From Limihaloglobus sulfuriphilus (GTDB taxonomy: Bacteria > Planctomycetota > Phycisphaerae > Sedimentisphaerales > Sedimentisphaeraceae): a stretch of 64,000 bases of DNA. The notes below the pieces were generated by a model, which did not search any database, was not told where the DNA came from, and saw only the letters and a program-made list of their open reading frames with translations. Positions 1 through 8,657 of the stretch are shown piece by piece (the stretch's first letter is position 1; each line of letters begins with the position of its first letter). The stretch is taken from NCBI RefSeq assembly GCF_001999965.1, contig NZ_CP019646.1:2046001-2110000 (forward strand). The letters run 5' to 3'. Made by a program: the position numbers and the translations under genes.

Positions 1-19
1 CAGGCGCGGAGATAGCACA

Positions 20-943
20 GTGAGAAAAATCGCAGTCCTAAACCAGAAAGGCGGTGTCGGCAAGACCACAACCGTCGTCAACGTTGCCGCCGCACTGGCA
101 GACCGCAGAAAACGCGTACTGGTGATAGATCTCGACCCGCAGGCCCACCTTACAATACACCTTGGCGTTGACCCGGAGAATATCGAATACGGGCTTTACG
201 AGCTGCTCATTGGCCATTGCGAGCCGCACCAGGCGGTTGTCGAAGTCCGCGAAAACATCAGCCTTATCGGGGCGCATATCGACCTGGTAGGCACAGAAAG
301 TGAGCTTGGCGGCGTTGACAACCGGGAGCAGAGACTCAAAAACGCCCTTGAGCCGCTGGAAAACGATTTTGATTATCTTCTCATCGACTGCCCTCCCTCA
401 CTGGGGCTGCTCAGTTTAAACGCGCTGGCGGCGGTTACTGAGATAATCATACCTCTCGTGCCGCATTTTCTCGCCCTGCAGGGACTTGGAAAACTCTTCG
501 AGACGGTAATGCTGATAAATCAGCGGATAAATCCCCGGCTCAAAGTCAGCGGCATCCTGCTCTGTATGTTCGACTCGAGGACTTCGCTCAGCGGCGAGGT
601 AAAAAACGATATCGACCAGTTCCTCGACGCGGCACGCGGCACAGATGCCCCTTGGGCCGATGCCCAGATAATGCCGATTGAGATACGAAGAAACATAAAG
701 CTCGCAGAAGCACCGAGTTACGGCCAGACAATCTTTGAGTATGAGCCAAACTGCAACGGGGCTGTGGACTATATGCAGATCGCGGCGTTTATTCTCGGCA
801 CCCAAAAGCCGCAAAGGCAACCCCGGCAGCCGGCAAACGACCGGATAAACCCGCTTATAAGAGCCCTCTCAAAAGCGTCAGAGGCACATCAGAAAGCAGA
901 AACAGACAGCCGGGATATAGATGAAAACAAGTCTCAAATTTAA
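20..943 (+). CDS. ParA/Soj-family ATPase
   Basis: This 307-residue protein is a ParA/MinD-superfamily P-loop ATPase of the kind that drives chromosome or plasmid partition by nucleotide-dependent DNA binding. The deviant Walker A motif KGGVGKTT lies at residues 10-17, a DLDPQ switch follows near 37-41, and the Walker B-like LLIDCPPSLG lies near 120. The last ~45 residues are a Gln/Pro/Arg-rich, probably disordered tail. The GTG start at 20 is preceded by GGAG eight bases upstream. No ParB gene or parS-like site follows, so the partner must lie to the left or elsewhere. Family assignment is firm; whether it segregates the chromosome or another cargo cannot be told from the window. Confidence 0.93.
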   Translation: MRKIAVLNQKGGVGKTTTVVNVAAALADRRKRVLVIDLDPQAHLTIHLGVDPENIEYGLYELLIGHCEPHQAVVEVRENISLIGAHIDLVGTESELGGVDNREQRLKNALEPLENDFDYLLIDCPPSLGLLSLNALAAVTEIIIPLVPHFLALQGLGKLFETVMLINQRINPRLKVSGILLCMFDSRTSLSGEVKNDIDQFLDAARGTDAPWADAQIMPIEIRRNIKLAEAPSYGQTIFEYEPNCNGAVDYMQIAAFILGTQKPQRQPRQPANDRINPLIRALSKASEAHQKAETDSRDIDENKSQI

Positions 944-998
944 AAGTCTAATGTTATTTTTGCTGAATATTTTGTAATAACCTCTATAAGGTAAATTG

Positions 999-1241
999 GT
1001 GTGGAATTTTAATGAAATTAAAGAAATAAAATATAAAGGCGGATATATTTATCACATAGAGTTTGATGATTCTATCAAAGGTGACATTGATTTCTCATCT
1101 TACCTTGATAAAGGACCTGTATTTAAGCCCTTGGCTGACATTGATTTCTTTAAAAGTGCAAGGATAGATGGCGGTACAATAGTTTGGCCAAATGGTGTAG
1201 ATATAGCTCCAGAAACGCTGTACGAAAAATTACAGAATTAA
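999..1241 (+). CDS. DUF2442-like small protein
   Basis: This is a small (80-81 residue) cytoplasmic protein resembling the DUF2442 family, with an FxDG-style strand pattern ([18 protein letters not shown]) and the C-terminal [14 protein letters not shown] that is typical of these proteins. Members often sit beside toxin-like genes and are thought to be antitoxin-like, but no partner toxin is adjacent here. GTG at 999 or TTG at 996 could start translation; TAAGG at 987-991 fits either. Function is not established. Confidence 0.72.
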   Translation: MWNFNEIKEIKYKGGYIYHIEFDDSIKGDIDFSSYLDKGPVFKPLADIDFFKSARIDGGTIVWPNGVDIAPETLYEKLQN

Positions 1242-1274
1242 ACCGAAGTCACCGGACAACCAGAGGATTCAGTA

Positions 1275-1553
1275 ATGCCAACCATAAAAGATGTTATAGT
1301 TAGAAAACCCAGTGAGCAGGAAAAACAGGAATGTCTTCAGTGGCCGACATGGTCAAGCGGTGTAAGTAAGTTTGACTGGGAATACACCCAGAGAGAAACC
1401 TGCCTGGTCATGGAGGGCAGGGTTACCGTTTACAGCCCTGACCAGAGAGAATCTGTGTCATTCGGCGCCGGAGATATGGTTATTTTCCCCAATGACCTTG
1501 CCTGTATATGGGATGTAAAAGAGCCGGTGCTCAAACATTATAACTTCAGTTAA
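1275..1553 (+). CDS. Small cupin-domain protein (cupin_3/EutQ-like)
   Basis: This 92-residue protein is a single beta-barrel cupin. The sequence shows WSSGVSKFDWEY near residue 27, the ETCLVMEGRVTVY strand pair, and the FGAGDMVIFPNDLACIWDV barrel end that is typical of the DUF861/cupin_3 group. Related proteins are annotated as ethanolamine-utilisation EutQ-like or as enzymes acting on small sugars. Two acidic/aromatic metal-site residues can be guessed, but there is no full His cluster, so catalytic activity is uncertain. ATG 1275 is preceded by a weak AGAGGA at 1261-1266. Confidence 0.82.
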   Translation: MPTIKDVIVRKPSEQEKQECLQWPTWSSGVSKFDWEYTQRETCLVMEGRVTVYSPDQRESVSFGAGDMVIFPNDLACIWDVKEPVLKHYNFS

Positions 1554-1595
1554 AGCATCCGGCATATAAGAAAACTATCATCGCGGAGCAGAATA

Positions 1596-2017
1596 ATGAA
1601 TGATATCCGCTTGAAACGGCGATTCATTAATTACAAAAAGGCATTTGCCGGACTTGCTGACGCGGTCGCGCTCGCCGAAAAGCGGGAACTTTCCGACCTG
1701 GAAAAACAGGGAATTATACAGAGCTTTGAGTTTGCACACGAACTGGCCTGGAATGTACTTAAGGATTATCTTGAGCACAAGGGCTACACCAACATTATCG
1801 GCTCACGGGATGCAAGCCGCACAGCTTTTAAGAACAGTCTCATACAGGATGGAGACGCCTGAATGAAAATGATCATGGATCGAAACAAAACATCCCACAC
1901 CTATGATATGAATACAGCCGACGATGTAGTGAAAATATCATAAAGGCGTTTTATCCGACGTTCAAAAAACTGCTTGATAATTTCAACGCCCTATACACAG
2001 AGGAGGATACTGATTGA
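1596..2017 (+). pseudogene. HEPN/HI0074-type nucleotidyltransferase substrate-binding protein, broken
   Basis: This is the substrate-binding (HEPN-like, HI0074) half of an MNT-HEPN toxin-antitoxin pair. The first 88 residues read intact (QSFEFAHELAWNVLKDYLEHKG and SRDASRTAFK are family-typical). A TGA at 1860-1862 stands where the family has Trp, and the frame then continues as MKMIMDRNKTSHTYD. A second lesion, apparently one missing A near 1933-1937, ends that frame in TAA. In the neighbouring frame the rest of the protein follows (KAFYPTFKKLL) to a stop at 2015-2017. Two independent lesions indicate a pseudogene. Its stop overlaps the TTG start of the nucleotidyltransferase gene, the normal coupling for these pairs. 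Confidence 0.85.
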
Positions 2018-2271
2018 GGTTCGGGCTCAAAGATTTGGATATCAGCAGAATACAAGGTGTATTAAAAGACTTTCCGAATGTGCAGCGGGCTATGATCTAC
2101 GGCTCAAGAGCAATGGGTACCTATAAAAGAGGCTCTGACATTGACCTTGCACTATACGGCAAATCACTCAACCCTGATGAGATAGGCAGAATAAGAATCC
2201 AACTCGACGACCTAAAGTCAACATACGTGTCCACGGTGAGCTTGAAAGAAGCAGTATCCTCTCACTCATAG
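2014..2271 (+). pseudogene. Minimal nucleotidyltransferase (MNT), 3'-truncated or chimeric
   Basis: This 85-residue reading frame carries the minimal nucleotidyltransferase core, with GSRAMGTYKRGSDIDLAL at about residues 26-43 including the catalytic GSx(n)DxD motif. MNT proteins NMP-modify their HEPN partner. The family usually continues ~15-20 residues past the LDDL motif with a conserved strand and a C-terminal VGxxFY. Here similarity stops at LDDL (about 2210) and an unrelated 17-residue tail ends at TAG 2269-2271. With its partner also broken, the module is probably inactive. Confidence 0.72.
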
Positions 2272-2342
2272 GGCCGCAAAACGTGCTCAAGTCGTTTAAT
2301 GAATCACTCGAACGGGCAAAACAGCTCGTGGTGGATAACTGA
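2226..2342 (+). pseudogene. 3' end of an unidentified gene in another frame
   Basis: From about 2226 a second frame, offset from the nucleotidyltransferase frame, reads RVHGELERSSIL followed by a Gln/Lys-rich helical stretch, to TGA at 2340-2342. It has no start of its own and looks like the tail of a different protein joined to the truncated nucleotidyltransferase. I do not recognise the parent family. Confidence 0.35.
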
Positions 2343-2438
2343 GAATTGCCGCGGCCGGCAGGGCTGTCTTGTGAGCTGTATCCGGAACATGGCGATGTTT
2401 CGCAATCCGTTTCAGCAGAGATAACTCGCCGCAGACTC

Positions 2439-3695
2439 TTAACACAGAGAAGATTCTTCACTCTCGGGTGCGAGAGCTTGTTTGCTCTGCCGGCGTGATT
2501 GAGCCCTTGCATAGACAATATCTGCCGTAATCAGAATCGCCAGTATAGCAAAACATGCCGGTATAACGAAAAATGACATTCGCAGCCCGCCGATGTTGCC
2601 CAGCAGCCCCATCAGCCAGGTAATTACCCCGCAGCCGGGTATGCCGGCGCATGAAAGCAGGATAAAAATCATTGTCGTATCGCGTTCGTGCAGACGGTTA
2701 GTTGAATAGCTCTGAACGCTCGGCCAGAACGGAGCAACACAAACCCCTGTCAGAAACAGCAGAACAAACAAAACCCAAAGCCCCTGTACAAACGGCAGCG
2801 CAAGTGTAATCAAGGCCGCTGATGCCGCGGAATATGCCACCAGGTATTTGAGTTGATGCTGTTTTATGAAGAATCCCCAGCCAGACCTGCCAAGAAACAT
2901 CCCCCCTGCAAAACATGCCGTTCCAACACCGCCCGCCCAGGCGGCACTGACGAAGTTTAGCTGTATAAAGCTCGCCGTCCAGAAGGTAATGCCGAACTCG
3001 CCGCCGCCGGCGAAGAACATCGCCGCAAAAAACAGCCAGAAATGCCTGGTGGTGATTATGTCTTTGGCATGGTTTAAGGTTATACTCCAGTGAATTCTTT
3101 CCGGGTGGTCAGGGTATTCTTTGCCTTCGCGCTGCGGTGCCAGATATATCAATGATGTCAGAATAGAAAGCCCCGCGGCACTTGCCAGCAGAACCCGCCA
3201 TGAAACACCCATGGAAAGCAAAGCTCCAACGACAAGAACCGTAACAACAACCCCCACAGACCAGAACGAATGGGTAAAGTTGATATACCTGCCCGGTTCA
3301 TCGGTGTGCAGATCCTGAATAAACGGCGTAGCAAGACCCTCTATAACACCCTCGCCCATACCGGCTATCGACATGGCAATAAAAAGAATCCAGTACGAGG
3401 GTGATATAGCGCAAGTCATTATCCCAATGCCCATTACCAGAACCGAAAGCCCCATTGTCCATCGTTTGCCGATATGCCCCGCGATAAAGCCGCACGACAG
3501 CATTATCAGCAGCATTGAGATTGTCCTGCCCAGCTGCATCGCTCCGCCGGCGGTCATGCCGCCCTCTTCCAGCGAGAATCCAAGCTCTGCCGCAAGCGGT
3601 ACAAGTGAAACGGGCAAAATCACCGAACACGCGGCATAGGCGAAGAAGCATATAAAAGAGGCATAGTCGTATCTGCCAAAACGCAATCGAGCCAC
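2439..3695 (-). CDS. Major facilitator superfamily transporter
   Basis: This 418-residue inner-membrane protein has about 12 predicted helices and MFS signatures: GHIGKRWTMG in the loop after helix 2 (about residues 73-82) and GEGVIEGLATPF in helix 4-5. The cytoplasmic mid-loop (about 190-210) is charged, and the C-terminus is Arg/Glu-rich. It looks closest to FucP/sugar-type or uncharacterised MFS permeases, but the substrate cannot be read from the sequence. It starts 1 bp after the stop of the upstream MFS gene, so the two are translated from one message. Confidence 0.9.
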   Translation of the reverse strand: MARLRFGRYDYASFICFFAYAACSVILPVSLVPLAAELGFSLEEGGMTAGGAMQLGRTISMLLIMLSCGFIAGHIGKRWTMGLSVLVMGIGIMTCAISPSYWILFIAMSIAGMGEGVIEGLATPFIQDLHTDEPGRYINFTHSFWSVGVVVTVLVVGALLSMGVSWRVLLASAAGLSILTSLIYLAPQREGKEYPDHPERIHWSITLNHAKDIITTRHFWLFFAAMFFAGGGEFGITFWTASFIQLNFVSAAWAGGVGTACFAGGMFLGRSGWGFFIKQHQLKYLVAYSAASAALITLALPFVQGLWVLFVLLFLTGVCVAPFWPSVQSYSTNRLHERDTTMIFILLSCAGIPGCGVITWLMGLLGNIGGLRMSFFVIPACFAILAILITADIVYARAQSRRQSKQALAPESEESSLC

Positions 3696-3696
3696 G

Positions 3697-4884
3697 CTAC
3701 TGCTCCACGTTTACAGGGTTAACATCTTTCCTCAGCCGCCGCAAAAGCCCAAGAGCCATTATCCCCTGCGCCAGGGACAGCAGAGGCACTGACCACAGCG
3801 CCGCCCTGAGGCCGATAAAGTCGGCGGCAAAAGTCATCAACAGCAGCATCATGCTGGCGATTCCCCATGCCCCGCCGACTGCTAAGCCCATTCTCTGGCC
3901 GAGTTTCAGCCCTCGCGCAGCCTTGCAAAGCGTGACAAGCAGCGGATAGGTAGAACCGGCCAGAAGCCCGGCAGGCAGCAGAAGGATTATCGCCCAGGAC
4001 CAATCCATCAGCAGCATATATGCCGCGTAAAACGGAAAACCGGCAAACGCGATCAAGGCAACTGTCTCGAGTTCACCCTTTTTATGGGCTATCACCGCCC
4101 AGAGCATTGAGCCCGCACCGAATCCTATGCCGTGCAGCATAACAGCCTTGCCGCCGTAAGTAAGGGCGAAGTTTTTCTCCGCCAGCAGTGTCGGCAGCAG
4201 TCCTATAAATATACTCGCCACAGATGCCGAGGCGAACACGATCGGAGTTATCCGCCAAATGCTGGGATGCTCTGACGCGGCAGTCCCGGGTTTGGCGGCG
4301 GGCAGGGAGTCTTCTGTCGCAAGCCGCAGCCGCGAGGCGTATATCAAAACAAGACAGATAATCGGGATTACCGACATTGCCCAAAGCCCTGGTATCCCCC
4401 AGCGGCTTACAAGCCCTGAAGCAATCCAGCCGCCCGCTGAGAAGCCTACAAAACCGAGAGTTACGAAAGCCGCGGAGGCTATCGGGGTGGGTATCAGAGG
4501 TATCGAGTAGAGGCTGCGCATAGATTCGGGATGGCTCAGCCCCACACCCAGAGCGATCAGCGACCATACGAGCATCAGCGGATAAAATGAGCCTTCCGTC
4601 TTTATAGCCGGCACAACGGCTATCAGAAACAGCATCATTATACCAATCGGTATCAGAAGCGGCTTAGTCTGGCGTTCTCTAAGGTGCCCGACGAGCAGCT
4701 GGATGCCGTTGCAGATGATGTTGAACACGCTTAGGATTATCACGCCCTGCTTGACGCTGAGACCGAAGTGCGAATTCAGAGCGGGCAATATCACCGGCAG
4801 CGAGCCGGGAAAGGTATCCAGTAGAAAATGCATCACACTCAACGATGAGAGCTGAAGAGTTGGAATGGTAAATCTTTTAATCAT
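3697..4884 (-). CDS. MFS transporter, fosmidomycin-resistance (Fsr)-like
   Basis: This 395-residue protein has ~12 hydrophobic helices. The N-terminal HFLLDTFPGSLPVILPALNS and the following VGHLRERQTKP loop resemble the Fsr group of MFS exporters. Fsr exports fosmidomycin in E. coli, but most relatives have no known substrate, so a drug role is not claimed. It is the upstream member of a two-gene MFS operon and lies 43 bp after purC on the same strand, so read-through from purC is possible. Confidence 0.85.
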   Translation of the reverse strand: MIKRFTIPTLQLSSLSVMHFLLDTFPGSLPVILPALNSHFGLSVKQGVIILSVFNIICNGIQLLVGHLRERQTKPLLIPIGIMMLFLIAVVPAIKTEGSFYPLMLVWSLIALGVGLSHPESMRSLYSIPLIPTPIASAAFVTLGFVGFSAGGWIASGLVSRWGIPGLWAMSVIPIICLVLIYASRLRLATEDSLPAAKPGTAASEHPSIWRITPIVFASASVASIFIGLLPTLLAEKNFALTYGGKAVMLHGIGFGAGSMLWAVIAHKKGELETVALIAFAGFPFYAAYMLLMDWSWAIILLLPAGLLAGSTYPLLVTLCKAARGLKLGQRMGLAVGGAWGIASMMLLLMTFAADFIGLRAALWSVPLLSLAQGIMALGLLRRLRKDVNPVNVEQ

Positions 4885-4927
4885 TGAGCCTGCGGCTTTT
4901 CCCGGGTTGCCCCGCCTTTCATACCAT

Positions 4928-5821
4928 CTACTTTGGGAATTTCAAGCCTGTCAGGCGGTCATAACACTCTATGTATTTATCGCTTGTCTTAGAAATGACA
5001 TCTTCGGGCAGTTCAATGCCTGCACCGGATTTGTCGAAGTTTATGCTTTCCAGGTAGTTACGCACAAACTGCTTGTCGAAGCTCTCCTGGTCGCGGCCGA
5101 CTTCGTATTTATCTGCCGGCCAGAAACGGGATGAATCAGGCGTGAGAACCTCATCAACGAGGATTATCTGACCGTCGTATAGACCCCATTCAAATTTAGT
5201 GTCGGCAAGGATTATTCCCTTTTCGAGGGCAAACTCACCGGCTTTTTCGAAGATATTCAGGCTCTTGCGCTCAATATACTCCGCGGCTTCCTCGCCGATA
5301 AGCTCAACCGTTTTATCGATGGTGATATCCATGTCATGCTCACCGATCTCGGCCTTGGTCGTGGGAGTAAACAGCGGCCGCGGCAGTTTTTCACACTGTT
5401 GCAGGCCGGCGGGCAATTTACGTCCGCAGATCTCGCCATCCTTTTGATAACTCTTCCAGCCTGAACCGGTTATGTAACCGCGGATGATGCACTCAACCGG
5501 CATTACACGCGCCTTTTTGACCATCATGGAGCGGCCCTCGAGCTGATCGCCGTGGTCGCAGAACGGCGCCGGGTACTGGCTGATATCGTCTGTTATGAAA
5601 TGATTTTCAATCTCGTCGGCGAAAAACTCAAACCAGAATTTGGATATCTGCGCCAGAACTGCGCCTTTATATGGTATGCCGCTTTTCATTATTACGTCAA
5701 ACGCACTTATTCTGTCCGTAGCGACAATTATCAGATTGTCTCCTAAGTCGTATATATCCCTTACTTTACCTCTAATTGGGTTTGTGCCTGGTATATTGGT
5801 TTCAAGAACTGCTCTTGCCAT
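4928..5821 (-). CDS. purC: Phosphoribosylaminoimidazole-succinocarboxamide synthase
   Basis: PurC (SAICAR synthase) makes SAICAR from CAIR, aspartate and ATP in de novo purine synthesis. The sequence shows the N-terminal GKVRDIYDLGD ATP-binding hairpin, ATDRISAFDVIM, PVECIIRGYITGSGWKSY, and the late LADTKFEWGL and DEVLTPDSSRFWPAD motifs of the eukaryote-like/long PurC group. The ATG at 5821 (protein starting MARAVLETN) is preferred over 5851 because GAAAGG lies nine bases upstream of it. This gives 297 residues, normal for this subgroup. No PurR or purine riboswitch element is visible upstream. Confidence 0.96.
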   Translation of the reverse strand: MARAVLETNIPGTNPIRGKVRDIYDLGDNLIIVATDRISAFDVIMKSGIPYKGAVLAQISKFWFEFFADEIENHFITDDISQYPAPFCDHGDQLEGRSMMVKKARVMPVECIIRGYITGSGWKSYQKDGEICGRKLPAGLQQCEKLPRPLFTPTTKAEIGEHDMDITIDKTVELIGEEAAEYIERKSLNIFEKAGEFALEKGIILADTKFEWGLYDGQIILVDEVLTPDSSRFWPADKYEVGRDQESFDKQFVRNYLESINFDKSGAGIELPEDVISKTSDKYIECYDRLTGLKFPK

Positions 5822-5851
5822 AACAATATGCCTTTCGTTTACATTGAACAT

Positions 5852-6258
5852 AATAATAAGCGGCCGGCCAATCAGTTAATAACCGACATATCGGGCATAT
5901 ATTAAGCAAATACGCCCCGATAGTCAAGACCGGCTTTTATTAAGCAAAAAATAGTACCCGTCTTTTACCCTGGAGTGCCGCGCCAAAAACCGGCGCGGCA
6001 CCGCTTTGTAATTCTGCTGCGGCGAAATATGATGCACGGCGTATAAAAGCTCACGATGCCTCGCTTCCATCGTCGACCCGCGTAATCCCAAAAAAGACTG
6101 CTCGACGGACAATATCGCCGACTGAATTTAAATTGACAGCAAGCATATCAATGATATATCAGGACATAGTAACATGGTATTCAAAACGACAAGTTTAATG
6201 CCAAAAGATTTTTATAAAGCTCTATCTTGAATTTAGTTACAGAAAAATTACCTACCCC
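5852..6258. other. Intergenic region without a recognised gene
   Basis: This AT-rich stretch lies between purC and the convergent-side membrane gene. It holds a GC-rich block (about 5970-6110) with short inverted segments such as GCCGCGCC and GGCGCGGC near 5976-5999, ending in a CCGCTTTGTAATTC segment that partly recurs near 54261-54275. A 62-codon minus-strand frame over the block (6112-5924) has no ribosome-binding site or family resemblance and is probably not a gene. Confidence 0.4.
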
Positions 6259-7776
6259 TCATTCTTTCAGAAAACAGGTTCCTTTGTTGCACAGGTCAGA
6301 GGTAATGACAAAATCCATACCCTCGCAGAGCTTGCCCATCTTCATGTTTTTGTAGTCGATAATGTATAATCCTCCGCGGGCCTCGCATATAAGCTCGCTG
6401 CTACCCGGCAGAAAACCACACTCTGTAAAACTGCACCAATAATAAGGGACAAGAAAATGGCTGTCATTTATGCGGATATGATATGAAGGATCTTCGGAGT
6501 TTGTGACCGCGAATGCTCCCCAGCCAGATACAGCGGAAACATTGTAACTGTTGTAACTGTCAGATTTAAATTCTGTATTGCGGGAAAGATACGAATCTGA
6601 ACCTATCCGACCATAAGACATGCAAAGCATTTCGGGCTCTATATTTATGACTGATTCACAAGCCAGAATATCGTTACCTCCAATTCTCACACGGGTGTAT
6701 TTCCAGCTGTTTTGGTCAGAAGCAGCATTTTTTAAATAAAGTATATTATTTTTAGAACCCCAGGCAATTGTTATACCGAAACCGCGGATATCTTTTTCGA
6801 TAGTCTTGCCGGTTAAGGTATCATAGATGAACAGGGTGTAGTAATCCGGCTCATTTTTATCTTTGGTCAGATTGTACCCCCCCTTTAAAGGCATACATAC
6901 AGCGGCCCGTTCACCGCCTGGACTGATGGCGACCGATTGAGCCGAAGAGAATTTGCCGGCGGCTATGTTTCTTATTGGTGCGAATGTCGCTCCCTTGTCA
7001 TGTTTGCTGCGCCAGGCAAGTTTTTTTTCGCCGGTCTCAATGTTGTGGTGGTGAAGCTCATACCCGTCAGTCCATGAAATGAAGCATTTTAAATCCTCGC
7101 AGAGCAGGTAGTTTTCAATCTTATCATTGAAAACCACCTTTCTATTCATGCCATCAGTCAAAATCGACATCAGTTTCCCGTCAGTACTGAGATAATAAAC
7201 TATCTTCGCCGGCTTTTGCGACCAAGCTGTATCATCTACGATATTTCGTAGGGGTTTTGGAGGTCTTGCATGATAATAGTGCATTGGAACGGCAATGCAG
7301 TAACTAAGGAGGTTTGCAGTAAGGATCGTTTTAAAAATAACTTTCGTATTAATGCCTTCTTTACGGAATAATATCATTGCCTTGGCCGCTATGAACTCTA
7401 TTGTAACGGTTGCAAAGAGCAGGATAGCATAGCATATCAATGCGGTTGGAAATACCAGGTTTACGTACTGAATCAGGTCTTCAGGATTGGGCAGGATAGC
7501 GGTGGCTGCTGAGCCTACAAAAAAAGTTGCGGCACCTCCGGCAACTGTAGAAAGCAAATTGATTGTAAATACCAGAAAAAATGCTTTACCCATTTTTAGT
7601 TTGAAAAACGATTTGCAGACCCAAGTCTCGATCAGCAGGCATAAAGCGACAACAACAGGCCACATAAGCGAATTGGGGAGAATAATAAAAAACGGAAAGA
7701 TTACATTCGCAAGCATATCAGATCTCATCTTTACTACATTTCTACATTGACTCAAAAAAGGGCGAAGGGTAAACAA
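6259..7776 (-). CDS. Unknown membrane protein with C-terminal propeller-like domain
   Basis: This 505-residue protein is not recognised. Residues ~20-165 contain about five hydrophobic helices. The remaining ~330 residues are soluble and show repeated strand patterns with aromatic/Asp turns (KIVYYLSTDGKLMSIL, SVAISPGGERAAVCM, YTLFIYDTLTGKTIEKD). These resemble WD40/TolB-type beta-propeller blades that report or sense state outside the membrane. The start could be any of Met 1, 17 or 21. It stands alone, downstream of nothing obvious. A role as a membrane-anchored sensor is inference only. Confidence 0.7.
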   Translation of the reverse strand: MFTLRPFLSQCRNVVKMRSDMLANVIFPFFIILPNSLMWPVVVALCLLIETWVCKSFFKLKMGKAFFLVFTINLLSTVAGGAATFFVGSAATAILPNPEDLIQYVNLVFPTALICYAILLFATVTIEFIAAKAMILFRKEGINTKVIFKTILTANLLSYCIAVPMHYYHARPPKPLRNIVDDTAWSQKPAKIVYYLSTDGKLMSILTDGMNRKVVFNDKIENYLLCEDLKCFISWTDGYELHHHNIETGEKKLAWRSKHDKGATFAPIRNIAAGKFSSAQSVAISPGGERAAVCMPLKGGYNLTKDKNEPDYYTLFIYDTLTGKTIEKDIRGFGITIAWGSKNNILYLKNAASDQNSWKYTRVRIGGNDILACESVINIEPEMLCMSYGRIGSDSYLSRNTEFKSDSYNSYNVSAVSGWGAFAVTNSEDPSYHIRINDSHFLVPYYWCSFTECGFLPGSSELICEARGGLYIIDYKNMKMGKLCEGMDFVITSDLCNKGTCFLKE

Positions 7777-7895
7777 TTACCAATTCGGGAAACAGGCGAC
7801 AGTGGGGCTGTTAAAAAAGCCGCCGCTATCTGTATAATATAAAGATAGTATATTTTGTTAGATAATTCAACTGTTAATTTCGTTGGAGCATTTTA

Positions 7896-7943
7896 AGTTA
7901 AAGAAAGGGTGTCAGTTAAAGAAAGGGTGTCTGACACCTTTTC
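7896..7943. repeat. REP-type hairpin with duplicated 18-bp arm
   Basis: An 18-bp unit, AGTTAAAGAAAGGGTGTC, occurs twice in tandem (7896-7913 and 7914-7931). The second copy runs into TGACACC to make the palindrome GGTGTCTGACACC (7925-7937), flanked by AAAG and TTTT. A degenerate copy lies on the other side of the neighbouring transposase at 8764-8782. Such GTGTCAGACAC hairpins are typical substrates of REP-associated transposases. Confidence 0.75.
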
Positions 7944-7985
7944 TCTTTAAACAACTTTATATTCCTTATTAATAGGAACTTACAC

Positions 7986-8657
7986 TCATATCTTTGGCCT
8001 TCCAATAGGCTTTATGGAGGACTCCAGTCCCAGTTTTGCGGCGGTTTGTCTCGTCCATTCAGGATCACCGAAGGGAGCACCCCTGCGGATTGAATTCTGT
8101 ATCTTTTTTTCCGGCATCTCCGGCAGATTATCAAATCCATCTACCCAGCCGTCTCCAAGCTCAATTATCGGCTTGCACAGCTTAAACGGTTTTTTGCTGC
8201 CGGTGCGTATCGCCAGGCTGCTCCACTGCCAGTCAACCGCCCTTGAAACAAGCTTTGCTTTTTGCGGGTTGGCCTCTACATATCGCATCAGTGTCCGGTA
8301 ATACTTGTTGCTCTGGACGGGAAAACTCCTGTAACGCCCCTGGTAAACGTGGCCAATGCCGACTGTGCCGTGCGCCCTGTGCCATCGGTGCGAATGTGTG
8401 CCGGTAAGCCACTTCATAAACTCGCTGAGGTCGCCGTCAAGGCGGGGCTGGACAACCAGATGCCAGTGGTTTCCCATGACACAATAGCCGTGCAGCCGCA
8501 TATCAACCCTGTCTATGGCCTCGGCAAGAACGTTCTCGAACGCCTCAAAATCCCCCGGCTTCTTAAATATCCGCAACCGACCGTTAGCACGATTAAAGCA
8601 GTGATAGACTATCCCACCCAATACTTTCCGTTTCGATCTCATAAGCTCCGCCTTCAA
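7986..8657 (-). CDS. REP-associated tyrosine transposase (RAYT, Y1_Tnp family)
   Basis: This 223-residue protein is an IS200-like HUH transposase of the RAYT kind, a domesticated single-strand nuclease linked to dispersal of REP palindromes. Visible motifs are GIVYHCFNRANGR near the N-terminus, the HUH signature GNHWHLVVQPR at about 62-72, and the catalytic Tyr helix in NKYYRTLMRYVEANPQKA at about 117-134. The length is typical. REP-type hairpins flank the gene on both sides and no terminal repeats of a full insertion sequence are seen, as expected for a RAYT. The C-terminal RRGAPFGDPEWT segment is family-typical. Confidence 0.92.
   Translation of the reverse strand: MKAELMRSKRKVLGGIVYHCFNRANGRLRIFKKPGDFEAFENVLAEAIDRVDMRLHGYCVMGNHWHLVVQPRLDGDLSEFMKWLTGTHSHRWHRAHGTVGIGHVYQGRYRSFPVQSNKYYRTLMRYVEANPQKAKLVSRAVDWQWSSLAIRTGSKKPFKLCKPIIELGDGWVDGFDNLPEMPEKKIQNSIRRGAPFGDPEWTRQTAAKLGLESSIKPIGRPKI

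Noticed and set aside
1860-1862. TGA read as tryptophan (recoded genetic code)
   Set aside because: Many confident genes here end in TGA, often in ATGA overlaps (permease 11953, cyclase 50636, csoR-like). Intact genes do not contain internal TGA, so this TGA is a nonsense mutation.
3697-4884. Antibiotic-resistance gene
   Set aside because: Resemblance to the Fsr transporter group is at family level only; no substrate can be inferred and no resistance context is present.
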